Source of the DNA: Lucinisca nassula | Lineage: Eukaryota > Mollusca > Bivalvia > Lucinida > Lucinidae | NCBI GenBank assembly: GCA_963580285.1 | Contig: OY757011.1 | Location: forward strand, 154,369,245 to 154,433,244 | Reading direction: 5' to 3' | DNA length: 64,000 bases | Shown: in pieces, positions 44,558 through 55,475 of the stretch | How the letters are laid out: each line of letters opens with the position of its first letter | Numbering within the stretch: the stretch's first letter is position 1 | Notes under the pieces: generated by a model | The model's input: only the letters and a program-made list of their open reading frames with translations | Told to the model about the DNA's origin: nothing | The model's database searches: none | Position numbers and translations under genes: made by a program

Positions 44558-46455
44558 TGAGAAATAAATTGTTGAGCAACAGCATGTTAATGGCACAAAC
44601 ACACAAGAATAAAACAACAAAAGTACTGGTTACCACCCAGGAAATCCTGCTCGTAATGCTCAGATGTGAGCAAGTAGCAGTAATAGGAGAAAAAAAAAAA
44701 AAACTTGAAATTATCGTCCTGTAATGTATTTTGACGCACATCTAATTTGACGCACCAACGAGTTTCTTCCTATTCTTGGACTTACGGAAGCTAATTTGCT
44801 ATAGCTCATCATCATTTTGGTAGAACAACATTAGAGTCTTACATCCAGGTGATTTTTGAGAAATTTGAGGTTTGTCCAGGAAAATTACAACAGTTTTACC
44901 CTGACTGCCCAAATCTTTAAGAGAAATCCTTAAGGCACTTTTTTCCTCAAATTTAAGCATAAAAATTTAAGAACCAAAAGGTACATCTGAAACAAACCAT
45001 GTTTTTTCTGTTATAGTGTCACCTGGTGCATTAGTTCACATGCAATTTTTTTGATTGAATTGCTAATGTTTTCAAAATTTTACTTTTCAAACTAATATCA
45101 CATCTTATACCAAAATATGTTGGAACTATAAGAAGAGAAACCCGTGAAGTAATTTTCTGTGGGTTTGTATGTTGCCAAGTGTAAAGAATTCCAAGAAAAT
45201 TCTTGTTAGTGATAATGAACAATCTATTATAGAAAATACTGACGCAGACCTTCGGTATATTACTCAATGCAAGCAAGAGAAACAAGCACCGCAACTTCCC
45301 TACCCACTGAAACAAGGACATATAAATGGCAGCCATTTGCAAAATAGGATAAGATTATGTAAATTCTTTCAGGTGTCAAACAACAGTTATTCTTGTCATT
45401 TTATTTGCTTTTTACAGACAAATTATGATCTCTGAACACAGTCCTGGTATTGTTGTTGAACTTAAATAATTATCTTGCAAGAAAAATGGCATATTGTCAG
45501 ATGCGTCATTTCATATGACTGTCAGCCTAAATCACAGTCACCATGGTGGTCCTTTTTCACCAATAATTTCTACAAAGACAGTTGTTGAAAAATAATTTAA
45601 ATGATATACAAAGATTTGCTTAGAAGTCCACGTATGTCTTGCACAAATCCAATGTGCTGGGAGTTGCAAGTTAAATTAATGACACATCAACTAATGCTTA
45701 AGTGCGTCAAAACCCATGAGTCTAGGCTACTTACATTTCAAGAGGAACTGCCTTTCTCATGTACCTCCCAGTCATGTTCACATTTCTGACTCTTACATCA
45801 CTGCCAACTGCCAATTTTCGACCTCTGTCTACTACTGTTGCACCATACATTTACAAAAGTGTCTTGCTGGTTTGTTTCTAAGGATGGAATTCTAAACGCT
45901 GCATCACATCTGGTGATGTTCTGCGAAAAGTAAATTATTTTATCGATAAAAATTAGCAACAGCGTCTAATCAACAGCAAATCGTTGTTGCCAAGAACTAT
46001 CGGGAGGCCTGAATCTCTAATTCGGGGTCAAGTCTAATAAAGGTTCACAATTTACTTTGAAATAAACGTTTTTTCATGTCTCATTGACAGTTTTCATCAC
46101 TTCGTCCGCCATTTCTAAACAAACTTCATGGCGCTAGATATTTCCCACAATTCCAAGACCTGGTCATACTAAATACCGTGACTTCTGAAGGTCCGAAGAC
46201 CGAGGGATCCTGGTGTATGAATGTCATTTGACATTCTGATTCTGAGGGGTCATCACTGTTAAGGAGTTTGAGATAGCGCTCTGCACTCAGAATCAGAATT
46301 AGAATTGTTACTGGTGACACGTCAAATGACATTCAAACAACAGGACCTGTGATAGGAAGTTAGTCCCTAAGCTCTAATCAAAGAGGTAAACTTAGTTACA
46401 CAGTCATCAGCACCTTCAGATGTCGACAAAATCGATTCGGGACATTCCGATATCT
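44558..46455. other. Low-repeat stretch, no gene recognised
   Basis: Little repetitive structure. An inverted repeat at 46215-46340 (GAATGTCATTTGACATTCTG and GTCAAATGACATTC) stands out. An 88-codon frame at 45169-45435 (+), starting MLPSVKNSKKILVSDNEQS, has mixed composition but matches no family I know. A 160-bp span around 45600-45785 is also open without features. Confidence 0.4.
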
Positions 46456-46465
46456 ATCGATCGAT

Positions 46466-46823
<358 letters not shown>

Positions 46824-47000
46824 CTATATAATCCTCAACCCTCTTCCGAGTGTTATTAGGATGGCTGCGCATGGTGTGTTAGTAAGAGAAGTAAAAGTGT
46901 GATAGTGCAGAGTTAAAAGAATAAAAGAAAGGTGAGCATAGATGAAAGATTTTGGGTGTTAGTAAGGAGAGTTTAAAAGCAGGATAAAAACAGTATTACC

Positions 47001-47205
47001 TTAAGGGAGCTTGTGGTTTATCGAACTGACCCTTAACTTGAAAGAGTCAAGATCAGAAACCAGGACGAGATCAGCTGGTAGCCTGTTCCAAAGAACAACC
47101 GACATAGGGAAAAATGAATAATAATAATACGAGACAGAGGTGTGTATCTGCCTGTAAGCCAGAGAGTGGTGACGCGTGTTTGTCGTTAGGCGTTCGAACT
47201 GTGAC
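47001..47205 (-). pseudogene. LINE reverse-transcriptase C-terminus, fragment 1
   Basis: The minus strand has an open stretch ending in TAA at 47001-47003. It carries the usual non-LTR RT C-terminal signatures: TTNTRHHSLAYRQIHTSVSY, then SFFPMSVVLWNRLPADLVL and LDSFKLRVSS. It lies directly beside an ATCT tract, which truncates it on the 5' side. There is no catalytic domain in this piece. Confidence 0.85.
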
Positions 47206-47261
47206 GGAACTGGTATATCTATCTATCTATCTATCTATCTATCTTCATATACTGAGTCGGT

Positions 47262-47888
47262 CATACTTGGCCATTACCTCTAATGGTTCGGGAGAAGAAC
47301 GATTTTTTATAAATGTCAGTCCTTGCAGTAAGGGTCTCAAACGCCAATAAATGGTGATTTCTACAGTGCCTAGCTGGGGGACAAGGTCATCTGTTGGAAT
47401 GCTGGCAGCACCCTTTAGACCTTTGTTTAAAAGGATGAGCCTACTGTTATTCCTCCTTTTCTTGAGAGACTCCCATTTTAATTTTCTAAGTATTCCAGTC
47501 ATGCTCCCAGTTTCAAAGCAGTAATTGCATGTTACAAGGTAGAAGTAAAACAAAGATCAGGGATCGATACAATTAACTTACTCCACCCATCAAAGACACC
47601 AAAGGGAAAGAAACACAAACATTAAGCGACCAGACCATAATGGAAACCTAAACAAAGGAAGGCCATAAGGACAGTCACTTTCCCACAAAATGGCAAATCT
47701 AGCAGCTCTAGTCTGAACTTTTTCACTTTCTTCGTTAAGGACCACTCCATTGGGGTCCCAGATACAACTACCATATCCAAAAAATGGGCGAACAAAACCT
47801 TTATATGCTGCCTCTTTTACATCCTGTGGACACTGATGAAGATTTCGCCTCAGGAAACCAAGTGTTCTATTTACCTGGCAGTGATTTA
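47262..47888 (-). pseudogene. LINE reverse-transcriptase C-terminus, fragment 2, interrupted
   Basis: From 47886 downward the minus strand reads NRTLGFLRRNLHQCPQDVKE, then AAYKGFVRPFFGYGSCIWDP and KVQTRAARFA. A 155-bp repeat (47539-47693) interrupts it. The reading then resumes TCNYCFETGSMTGILRKLKW, then ESLKKRRNNSRLILLNKGLK. A frameshift near 47380 moves the end (RHCRNHHLLAF, TARTDIYKKSFF) to another frame. This is the thumb/C-terminal region of a CR1/Jockey-like RT; the exact clade is not resolved. Confidence 0.9.
47539..47693. repeat. Dispersed 155-bp repeat B, copy 2, inside an RT relic
   Basis: Nearly identical to 26078-26232. RT codons for ...AARFA stop at one edge and TCNYCFE... starts at the other, so it is a clean insertion. 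Confidence 0.88.
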
Positions 47889-48027
47889 AATAAGTGTATT
47901 ATATCTTTAATTTTTGCAGTATAAAATTCTATTTTTTTTCTAAAACTAAGACTGACTTGTCAGGTGAGACATGTATCTTAGCGGATTTAGTTGCCATTTT
48001 TTGTTATATTTTGAATTTTGCTAGTCT

Positions 48028-48159
48028 CGCTACTTTGGACATCTCCTTCCTGATGCCCGGGACTTCCGTGGAGTGTGGGCCATGTTTGCTGATGTTGGCT
48101 CGGTGGGGGACGCCTATAAGTCCTGGGGTAGACGCCTCTTGCCTGATGCCTCCAGTTGA
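48028..48159 (+). pseudogene. Unidentified coding-like remnant
   Basis: One frame reads RYFGHLLPDARDFRGVWAMF, then ADVGSVGDAYKSWGRRLLPD, then ASS and a stop at 48157. It has balanced composition and GC-rich codons, unlike its AT-rich surroundings. I do not recognise the family. Given the RT relics on both sides, retroelement origin is likely but unproven. Confidence 0.35.
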
Positions 48160-48333
48160 CCTGTTTCATAAGCTACGTCGGTCGGTCTGTGCTCGGAGGG
48201 GATGTGAGCACTGTGATTGCCGGGTCTTGTCCATCATCCGTTTCGGTTTCAAAACTTTGGGGTTTAGACACACTGATGAAGATTGAATATCAGAAAGGCC
48301 TCTGTGTCACCTTAATTACAATTCATTTATAGC

Positions 48334-48824
48334 TTCAAATTCCAGTTATTGCCCATTGGCTTGGCATTTCTGTAGTGCAACCAGCACAAACAAACTTTAG
48401 AAAAATCCAAGAGAGGGCCCTGCGATTCATCAATGATGATTATTCATCCTCACTCAGGGACCTTCTCACTTCCACAAATATGCAACCTCTGCATGTACGT
48501 AGGCTCAAACAAATGGCATGCGAAGTTTTTAAAATTATAAATGAAGTGTCGCCCGACTTTATTAGGGATCTTATTAGTTTAAAATCATCAAACTATAATT
48601 TCAGGCGCGACAAGACAGCAGCTATCCCTAGAGTAAATACTACAAGGTATGGACTGAGGTCTTTCAGACCCGAGGCGCCACGCATCTGGAATTGCCTTTC
48701 TAATGAACTGAGGTTAGCAGTATCCTACCCTCGGTTCCGTAGAATGCTCAATTCATGGAGCAGCCTTGGATGTGGATACCATCTGGTTGATGTTTACATG
48801 TTCATCTTTGTTGAGTTTGTTTAA
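48334..48824 (+). pseudogene. LINE reverse-transcriptase C-terminus, fragment 3
   Basis: SYCPLAWHFCS (48344-48376) is in one frame. After a frameshift, FRKIQERALRFINDDYSS, LHVRRLKQMACEVFKIINEV and TTRYGLRSFRPEAPRIWNCL follow to a stop at 48822-48824. This order (YCPLVWHF, KIQERALR, FKIIN, TRYG..SF....IWN) is typical of the end of non-LTR RT ORFs. It is a different family from fragments 1 and 2. 5'-truncated and frameshifted. Confidence 0.9.
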
Positions 48825-49980
48825 ATTTTTCCAGTTTCCAGGTGCATCATGTCTAGTATCGTGGCTGTTGCAGCTATTATTCTTATTATTTTTCGCTTTC
48901 GTGTAAGGCACTCTTCAAAGTTGCCTTAATCTGTTTTCGAATAAGATTATAGCTGCTGCAGACTAAGACATCAATTATTTAGCTTCAGCTGCAGTCCCAT
49001 GGTTGTAAGTTTTTTGTAGCCATTTGTGCTCATACATTTTTAGGGTAAGGGATCAACATGACTCTCTGGAGTGTGTGTGTGTGTGTTGGGGGGGGGGGGA
49101 TCACATCTCCTAGCGATGCTGGTTTGGTGCGGCCCCTCCACCAGTGCTTCATGTACTGCCTGCACGGGAAATATGTCGTACGCACTTGCCTGCTTTTTCG
49201 TCTTGAGCACAAAGTCTTGTGTTTAAGAGGTCTACACAGACTAAATGGCTATACTAAAAACCAATGAGCTATATTTTTACACTTTTGTCATCTTTAGTTT
49301 AAATACTCTCTATTATTTTTTTTTTAATTTAAATTTAAAAAATAATAATAAAAATTTTTTATCTTTTATTTTTCTCACAAAATCGTCTAAGATTTTGTTT
49401 TTTATATTTCTAATTAAGGGCAGACTCTTTTACATTTCTAATTAAACTCAGGGTCCTATTGAGATTAGACATTTATATATACCCCGGTTTTCTTAATAAT
49501 AGTATAGTCTATGGCTATTTTAACTGTGATATGTACTCATTGTAAATTATTTTAACTTGTGCAATTTATGTTTAACCTTTTATTACTTGCACTGTGATAT
49601 GTTTTTTTTTTTTTTTTTTTTTTTTTGGCTTTACAAATGTTTGTCGAAGTAAAAGCCCTACTGGGCTTATGTTATATGTTTATTGTATTCGGCAGAAAAC
49701 AAATATTCCATGCCTATGGTACCTACGATATTGTGAGTCGTTTACTTTTGATGCCCTTGTTTGGGTTGACGCTGTTGCAGGGATCAAGTACCTATCTTTA
49801 TTAATAGACACTGTACGCACTTGCCTGCTTTTTCGTCTTGAGCACAAAGTCTTGTGTTTAAGAGGTCTTATAATCATGGAAAACACAGACTAAATGGCCA
49901 TACTAAAAACCAATGAGCTGTATCTTTACCCTTTTGTCATCTTTAATTTAAATACTCTCTATTATTTTTTTTTTAATTGT
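48741..49980. repeat. 1240-bp tandem duplication, unit 1
   Basis: AGAATGCTCAATTCATGGAG starts at 48741 and 49981. The unit covers the last codons of the RT relic and its downstream DNA, with GT/G tract differences. Inside it, 49178-49330 (TACGCACTTGCCTGCTTTTT...) is repeated at 49812-49979. Confidence 0.95.
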
Positions 49981-51056
49981 AGAATGCTCAATTCATGGAG
50001 CAGCCTTGGATGTGGATACCCTCTGGTTGATGTTTACATGTTCATCTTTGTTGAGTTTGTTTAAATTTTTCCAGTTTCCAGGTGCATCATGTCTATTATC
50101 GTGGCTGTTGCAGCTATTATTCTTATTATTTTTCGCTTTCGTGTAAGGCACTCTTTAAAGTTGCCTTAATCTGTTTTCGAATAAGATTATAGCTGCTGCA
50201 GACTAAGACATCAATTATTTAGCTTCAGCTGCAGTCCCATGGTTGTAAGTTTTTTGTAGCCATTTGTGCTCATACATTTTTAGGGTAAGGGACCAACATG
50301 ACTCTCTGGAGTGTGTGTGTGGGGGGGGGGGGGGGATCACATCTCCTAGCGATGCTGGTTTGGTGCGGCCCCTCCACCAGTGCTTCATGTACTGCCTGCA
50401 CGGGAAATATGTCGTACGCACTTGCCTGCTTTTTCGTCTTGAGCACAAAGTCTTGTGTTTAAGAGGTCTACACAGACTAAATGGCTATACTAAAAACCAA
50501 TGAGCTATATTTTTACACTTTTGTCATCTTTAGTTTAAATACTCTCTATTATTTTTTTTTTAATTTAAATTTAAAAAATAATAATAAAATTTTTTATCTT
50601 TTATTTTTCTCACAAAATCGTCTAAGATTTTGTTTTTTATATTTCTAATTAAGGGCAGACTCTTTTACATTTCTAATTAAACTCAGGGTCCTATTGAGAT
50701 TAGACATTTATATATACCCCGGTTTTCTTAATAATAGTATAGCCTATGGCTATTTTAACTGTGATATGTACTCATTGTAAATTATTTTAACTTGTGCAAT
50801 TTATGTTTAACCTTTTATTACTTGCACTGTGATATGGTTTTTTTTTGTTTTTTTTTTTTTTGGCTTTACAAATGTTTGTCGAAGTAAAAGCCCTACTGGG
50901 CTTATGTTATATGTTTATTGTATTCGCCAGAAAATAAATATTCTATGAATATGTCTATGGTACCTACGATATTGTAAGTCGTTTACTTTTGATGCCCTTG
51001 TTTGGGTTGACGCTGTTGCAGGGGTCAAGTACCTATCTTTATTAATATACACTGTA
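49981..51056. repeat. 1240-bp tandem duplication, unit 2 (partial)
   Basis: High identity to unit 1 up to CACTGTAC at about 51056, where the sequences part. The frames at 49030, 49594, 50215 and 50264 are by-products. Confidence 0.93.
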
Positions 51057-51118
51057 CCAGGGTGAATCTTAGAGAAGACTGAGGGAACATTATGAGATAA
51101 GAGGATCCACACATAGAA

Positions 51119-51427
51119 ACGCGATGATTTTGATTTTGAGATTGTAAAGTTTCCTTTTTTGGATGGTGATGTTCCTCGTGCGCCATCCTATGGCGTTTAT
51201 ATTTCGCAATTAATTCGATTTGCCAGTGTGTAGTCGTGTAACTGACTTCAACACGCGTAATAAATTGTCAACTGCTAAACTTCTTAATCAGGGTTATCGG
51301 TACCATAAACAACGCAAAGCCTTTTCAAAATTTTATAGACGTCATTCTGATTTAATTTCAAAATTCAATATTGGACTTAAATTTCTTCTGCAATAAGGTC
51401 TATCGGAACCCGAATTTTATGGTGACT
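51119..51427 (+). pseudogene. Reverse-transcriptase-type retroelement relic
   Basis: Reading with one frameshift and one stop gives RDDFDFEIVKFPFLDGDVPR, APSYGVYISQLIRFA, SRVTDFNTRNKLSTAKLLNQ, GYRYHKQRKAFSKFYRRH and GLSEPEFYGDLVY. This block is the C-terminal region of a retroelement RT common in marine invertebrate genomes (from general knowledge; I cannot name the clade). The frameshift is near 51224 and the stop follows FLLQ near 51392. Confidence 0.85.
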
Positions 51428-51687
51428 TAGTATATCACCCCACCCACCACCGTGAAAGTTTCTATCTTTTCTGTAGACACCGTTCTGACAAGTTTCAGGG
51501 AAAAGCTCGGAAGTTGTAATTGAGCTGTTGAACAAGTTTTACGGTCCTCGCATTCTATCCATTTCTTGGAATCTTTGCACTATTTGTGCAGAGTCCGCTG
51601 CGAAACTTTGGGCCGGGATTTGTTTCAATGTCTCCAGCCAATTGAACCAGCTAAGGTCTTGAAGTTTCTTTAGCTCTCCGAACATCT

Positions 51688-51980
51688 CATTACGAAAACA
51701 CGCCTATACTAATACATTGTAACCTTTATCCCCCCCCCCACCCCCCAAAAAAAATGAAAATTTTAAGATGAAAAATTGTGATATTTTTCTTATTTCTGCT
51801 CAAAATATAGATTGTGGGTACTCGTTAGAACCGCCTCATCGAGGCGGTTCTAACGAGTACCCACAATCTATATTTTAGAGCAGAAATAAGAAAAATAACG
51901 TTTACCTCTGTAAACCCCAGTTTTGCTATATAAAAGTGGGGTTCAAGGGGGTCAAACTTATATAGGCGTGTTTTCGTGAT
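51688..51980. mobile_element. Family P element, complete
   Basis: Ends TACGAAAACACGCCTATA / TATAGGCGTGTTTTCGT. Arms GATATTTTTCTTATTTCTGC and its complement. Central palindrome GTGGGTACTCGTTAGAACCG / CGGTTCTAACGAGTACCCAC at 51813-51866. A C/A homopolymer tract is at 51729-51756. Confidence 0.92.
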
Positions 51981-52009
51981 GTTCTGTTCCCGAGCTTCCG
52001 GGAAACTTT

Positions 52010-53960
52010 ATTACACCGTAGCATAACTTGGGGAACCATGTATGCTAGGGTTTGAAATTTTATATACGATGAAAGTAGTTGATACATATTTTGTTCTCAT
52101 CAAGATTATACCATTTCCTTAGTTATGGCCATTTGCAAAACTAAAGATCAAATATTTTCAGCAAAAATATCCCAAAAGCTGGATCCTTGAAACTTGGTGA
52201 ATGGACTGATAGTGAGGAGTAGATGGCATGGAAAACTTTTGAATTATCTTTGAAAAATACTTCATGGGTTATGGCCCTTTTTAAATTATGGCATTTTTAC
52301 CTTGTCGGCAAAACATCTCTAGAACCCTTGAAACTTCATAAATAGATTGGTAGTGATGAGTAGATGACCTGGTTATCTTGTGAATAATGAGTTATGGACC
52401 GTTGTAAATTTGGACATTTTTACATTGTCAGCAAAATATCTTGGAAACGGTTAGAGCTACAGTCTTTCTCTTTGTTGATTAGATTGCTAGTGATTAGTAG
52501 ATGAACTGGTTTACTTTTGAATTTGAAAAAAAAAATACAATGTACTTCGCGAGTTACGACTTTGTAATTTTGGGCAGTTTTACCTTGTCAGCAAAATATC
52601 TCAAAATCATTGGAGCTAGGGCCTTGATATTTAATGATTAGATAGCTAGTGATAAGTAGATGACCTGATTAACTTTTGAATAAAATATAAAAGTAATTCA
52701 CGAGTTATGTGCCTTTGTAAATTTCGGCATCTTTAAACTGTCAGCAAAATATCTCAAAAGCCACTATAGCTAGAGCCTTAATAAATATTGTGGTATTTTA
52801 CATGAGAACAGGTACAAAATGAATTTCTATGAATGCTAGTGATGAGTTATGGCCCTTTGTAATTTTTGGGCATTTGTACTTTGCATGCTTTGTGATACAT
52901 AGCATAATTTTAGAACCATAAATACATGCTAGGGATTCGAAATTTCGAAAATCCATATATGGATTCCTCAAGAAAAAATAGCTGACACATATGTCCTTTG
53001 CCATATGAAAAAAATGGATGAAATCTTGTCAGAGATATCTAAAAAACTATCGAAGCTAGAGTCTCGAAATTTGATGAGTGGATTGCTAATTTCTAGTCAA
53101 TTGTTTGCCATTATTGTTCCTAATTGTTGTTACAATGGAATATTCTAATGATAAGAAGATGACCTGATTAACATTTGAAGAAATTCCGAAAAATACTTCA
53201 TGAGTTATGGCCCTTTTGTATCGTGGAGCGTTTTACATTGCATGCTTTGTGATGCATAGCAGAACGTTAGAACCACGAATGATAGGGTTTTAAAATTTCA
53301 TATGTGGATTTCTCACGAAACAATAGCTTATATATATCTTTTTCTTGTCATGATTATGCCCCTTTCCTGAGTTATTGCCCTTTCAAAACATGGATGAAAT
53401 CCTGTCTGAAAATATCTCAAGAACTTTTCAAGCTAGAGCCTTGAAAGTTGATGAGTGGATTGCTAGTGATGAGTAGATGACCTGATTAACTCTGAAGAAA
53501 TTCCGAAAATACCTAATGAGTTAAGGCCCTTTGTAACTTTAGGCATTTGTTCATTACATGTTTTGTGATGCATAGCATAACTTTAGAACCATTTGTGTTA
53601 GGGTTTTGAAATTTCATATATGGATTCCTCATGAAAAAAAAAAAAAAAAAAAAAAACAGCTAATCCTTATTTTTTCGTCAGGATTATGCCCCTTTTATGA
53701 ATGATGGCCCTTTGAAAAATATGGATGAAATCTTGTCAGCAAAATATCTCAAAAACTTTTAAAGCTAGAGCCTTGAAAGTTGATGAGTGAATTTCTAGTG
53801 ATGAGCAGATGACCTGATTAACTTTTGAAGAAACTCTGAAATCTTGTTCTTCAGTTATGGCCCTTGGAAATTTTTGGCATTTAGGGGCAAGCATATGGTT
53901 GGGGCATATTGTTTTACAAACACCATTTCTGGTTCAAAACATATTGTGGCCTATGACATG
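52010..53960. repeat. Diverged tandem array, roughly 150-160-bp units
   Basis: Recurring words are GTCAGCAAAATATCTC, TAGTGATGAGTAGATGACCTG and ATGAGTTATGGCCCTTTG (near 52160, 52307, 52430, 52590, 52743, 53020, 53400, 53735). Unit boundaries are hard to fix. No coding. Confidence 0.7.
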
Positions 53961-53999
53961 AGAATATGTACAGAATGAATGGCTATGAATGCTTAAGCA

Positions 54000-55350
54000 C
54001 AAGGTCGCTAGGAATGCAGGACCACTGAAAACCACTGGGCCAATTTTATTTACAGCCTTCTGACAGTGGGGGGGGGGGGGGGGGGCGTTCGAATGGTACA
54101 GGTCACATGACCAAGATGGCCACCATACCCAAATATGGTAAAAATCTTAAATTTTGTTCTGGGCCAATTACCTTAAAACTTGGTATGCAGCATTGGATGA
54201 CTTGAATACTGCCAAGTTTGTTCAAATGATAACCTTAGGTTGACCTTTACTTATTTTATAACCGGTCCCGATAGCTCAGTTGGTAGAGTGTACGCTCCGG
54301 GGAACGGGAGTTCACGGGTTCGATCCCGGGACGCGACATACCAAAGTCGTTAAAAATGGTACTAGCTGCTCCTCGCTTGGCATTCAGATTTACGGGGTAG
54401 AGCTAGGACTGGTCGACCCAGTGTCAGGATAATGTGACTTGGTGTGGTATCATGTAATGTGTCTGGGACATGATACTTCAGTGAGGCAGCACTATAAAAG
54501 TGAGCATTGAGCTCCCTGTCGCAACCAGACACCGTCGTGATATGAGGGAAAAATTGTTGAAAGCGACGTTAAACCCGAACTCACACACAATACTTATTTT
54601 ATGACACGGTCAAATGTGGTTCCATAGACTTTCCAGTAGGGAAAAGATAGAACACTTCATTTTTTTCTCAAAACCTTTTATGGTCTAAGACATGAGGGTA
54701 TGTGTACAAAATGAATGTCTATGAATGCCAGAGGTCAGTGTCATTCAAAGACCTTAGCCTATAGTTCATTTGGATTGCAGATTCATCAAGATTTCAAAGG
54801 ACCTTTTCACTTCAACAGCTCGGCCAATTTCAGTTTAATTTCATATGCTTCCGCCTGACAATTGGGGAATCAAATCTTGATTGAATGGTCCGGGTTATAT
54901 ATTACCAAGATGGCACCCCATGCCAAATGTGGAAAAAAACTGTAAAAAATCTTCTCAGGAAGTGCTGGGCCAATGTTCTTGAAACTTTTTGATGTAGCAT
55001 AAGGTGACTGAGTACTGCCAGTTTTGTTGAAATAATGACATTAGTTGACCTTAACCAATCTTACAGCAAGGCCAAATTTGGTTCCTTATGCTTTTGAAAG
55101 GGAAAATGGTAAAGCAAAGCATTTTTTTTTTTTTTGAAAACTAGTATGTTTTATATGACATAAGAGTTGATACAATATGAATGTCTATGTATATCAAAGG
55201 TACTTAAAGATAATGACCCCAGGTTGACCTTGACTTATTTGCCAGCATCAAAGATCATAGTCACGTGGATGAGGAAAACAGGGACCAAATAATACTCAGG
55301 CCTCATGGGAGCGATCAGGACCTCAAAGTCCTCTTGTATAAGAAATAGAT
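54000..55350. repeat. Diverged Y-like core, interrupted by a SINE
   Basis: GGTCACATGACCAAGATGGC, ATATGGTAAAAATCTT, ACTTGGTATGCAGCAT and GTTGACCTT appear before (54100-54259) and after (54890-55080) the SINE, with order like the Y core in reverse. A 17-G run is at 54068-54084. Confidence 0.55.
54260..54590 (+). mobile_element. tRNA-derived SINE family S2, perfect 12-bp TSD
   Basis: A box TAGCTCAGTTGGTAGAG (54272-54288), B box GGGTTCGATCCC (54316-54327), body, and tail GCGACGTTAAACCCGAACTC then ACACACA. TACTTATTTTAT flanks it at 54248-54259 and 54591-54602. Homologous to 34399-34736. Confidence 0.96.
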
Positions 55351-55475
55351 CAGTTATGACAGTAATTTGGTGAGTAATATATCACTGTTTGGTGGTAAGT
55401 TATAAAGTAGATAAAATTATGAGTGATTTATCTTCTTACAACTGACCGACAAACCGTGATATATTATTCATCATG

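Noticed and set aside
45169..45435. 88-codon frame starting MLPSVKNSKKILVSDNEQ
   Set aside because: Composition is protein-like, but no motif, splice signal or homologue could be recognised, so it was not called as a gene.
46076..46114. Minus-strand start MADEVMKTVNET in good context
   Set aside because: It stops after 12 codons and no splice donor or downstream exon could be supported.
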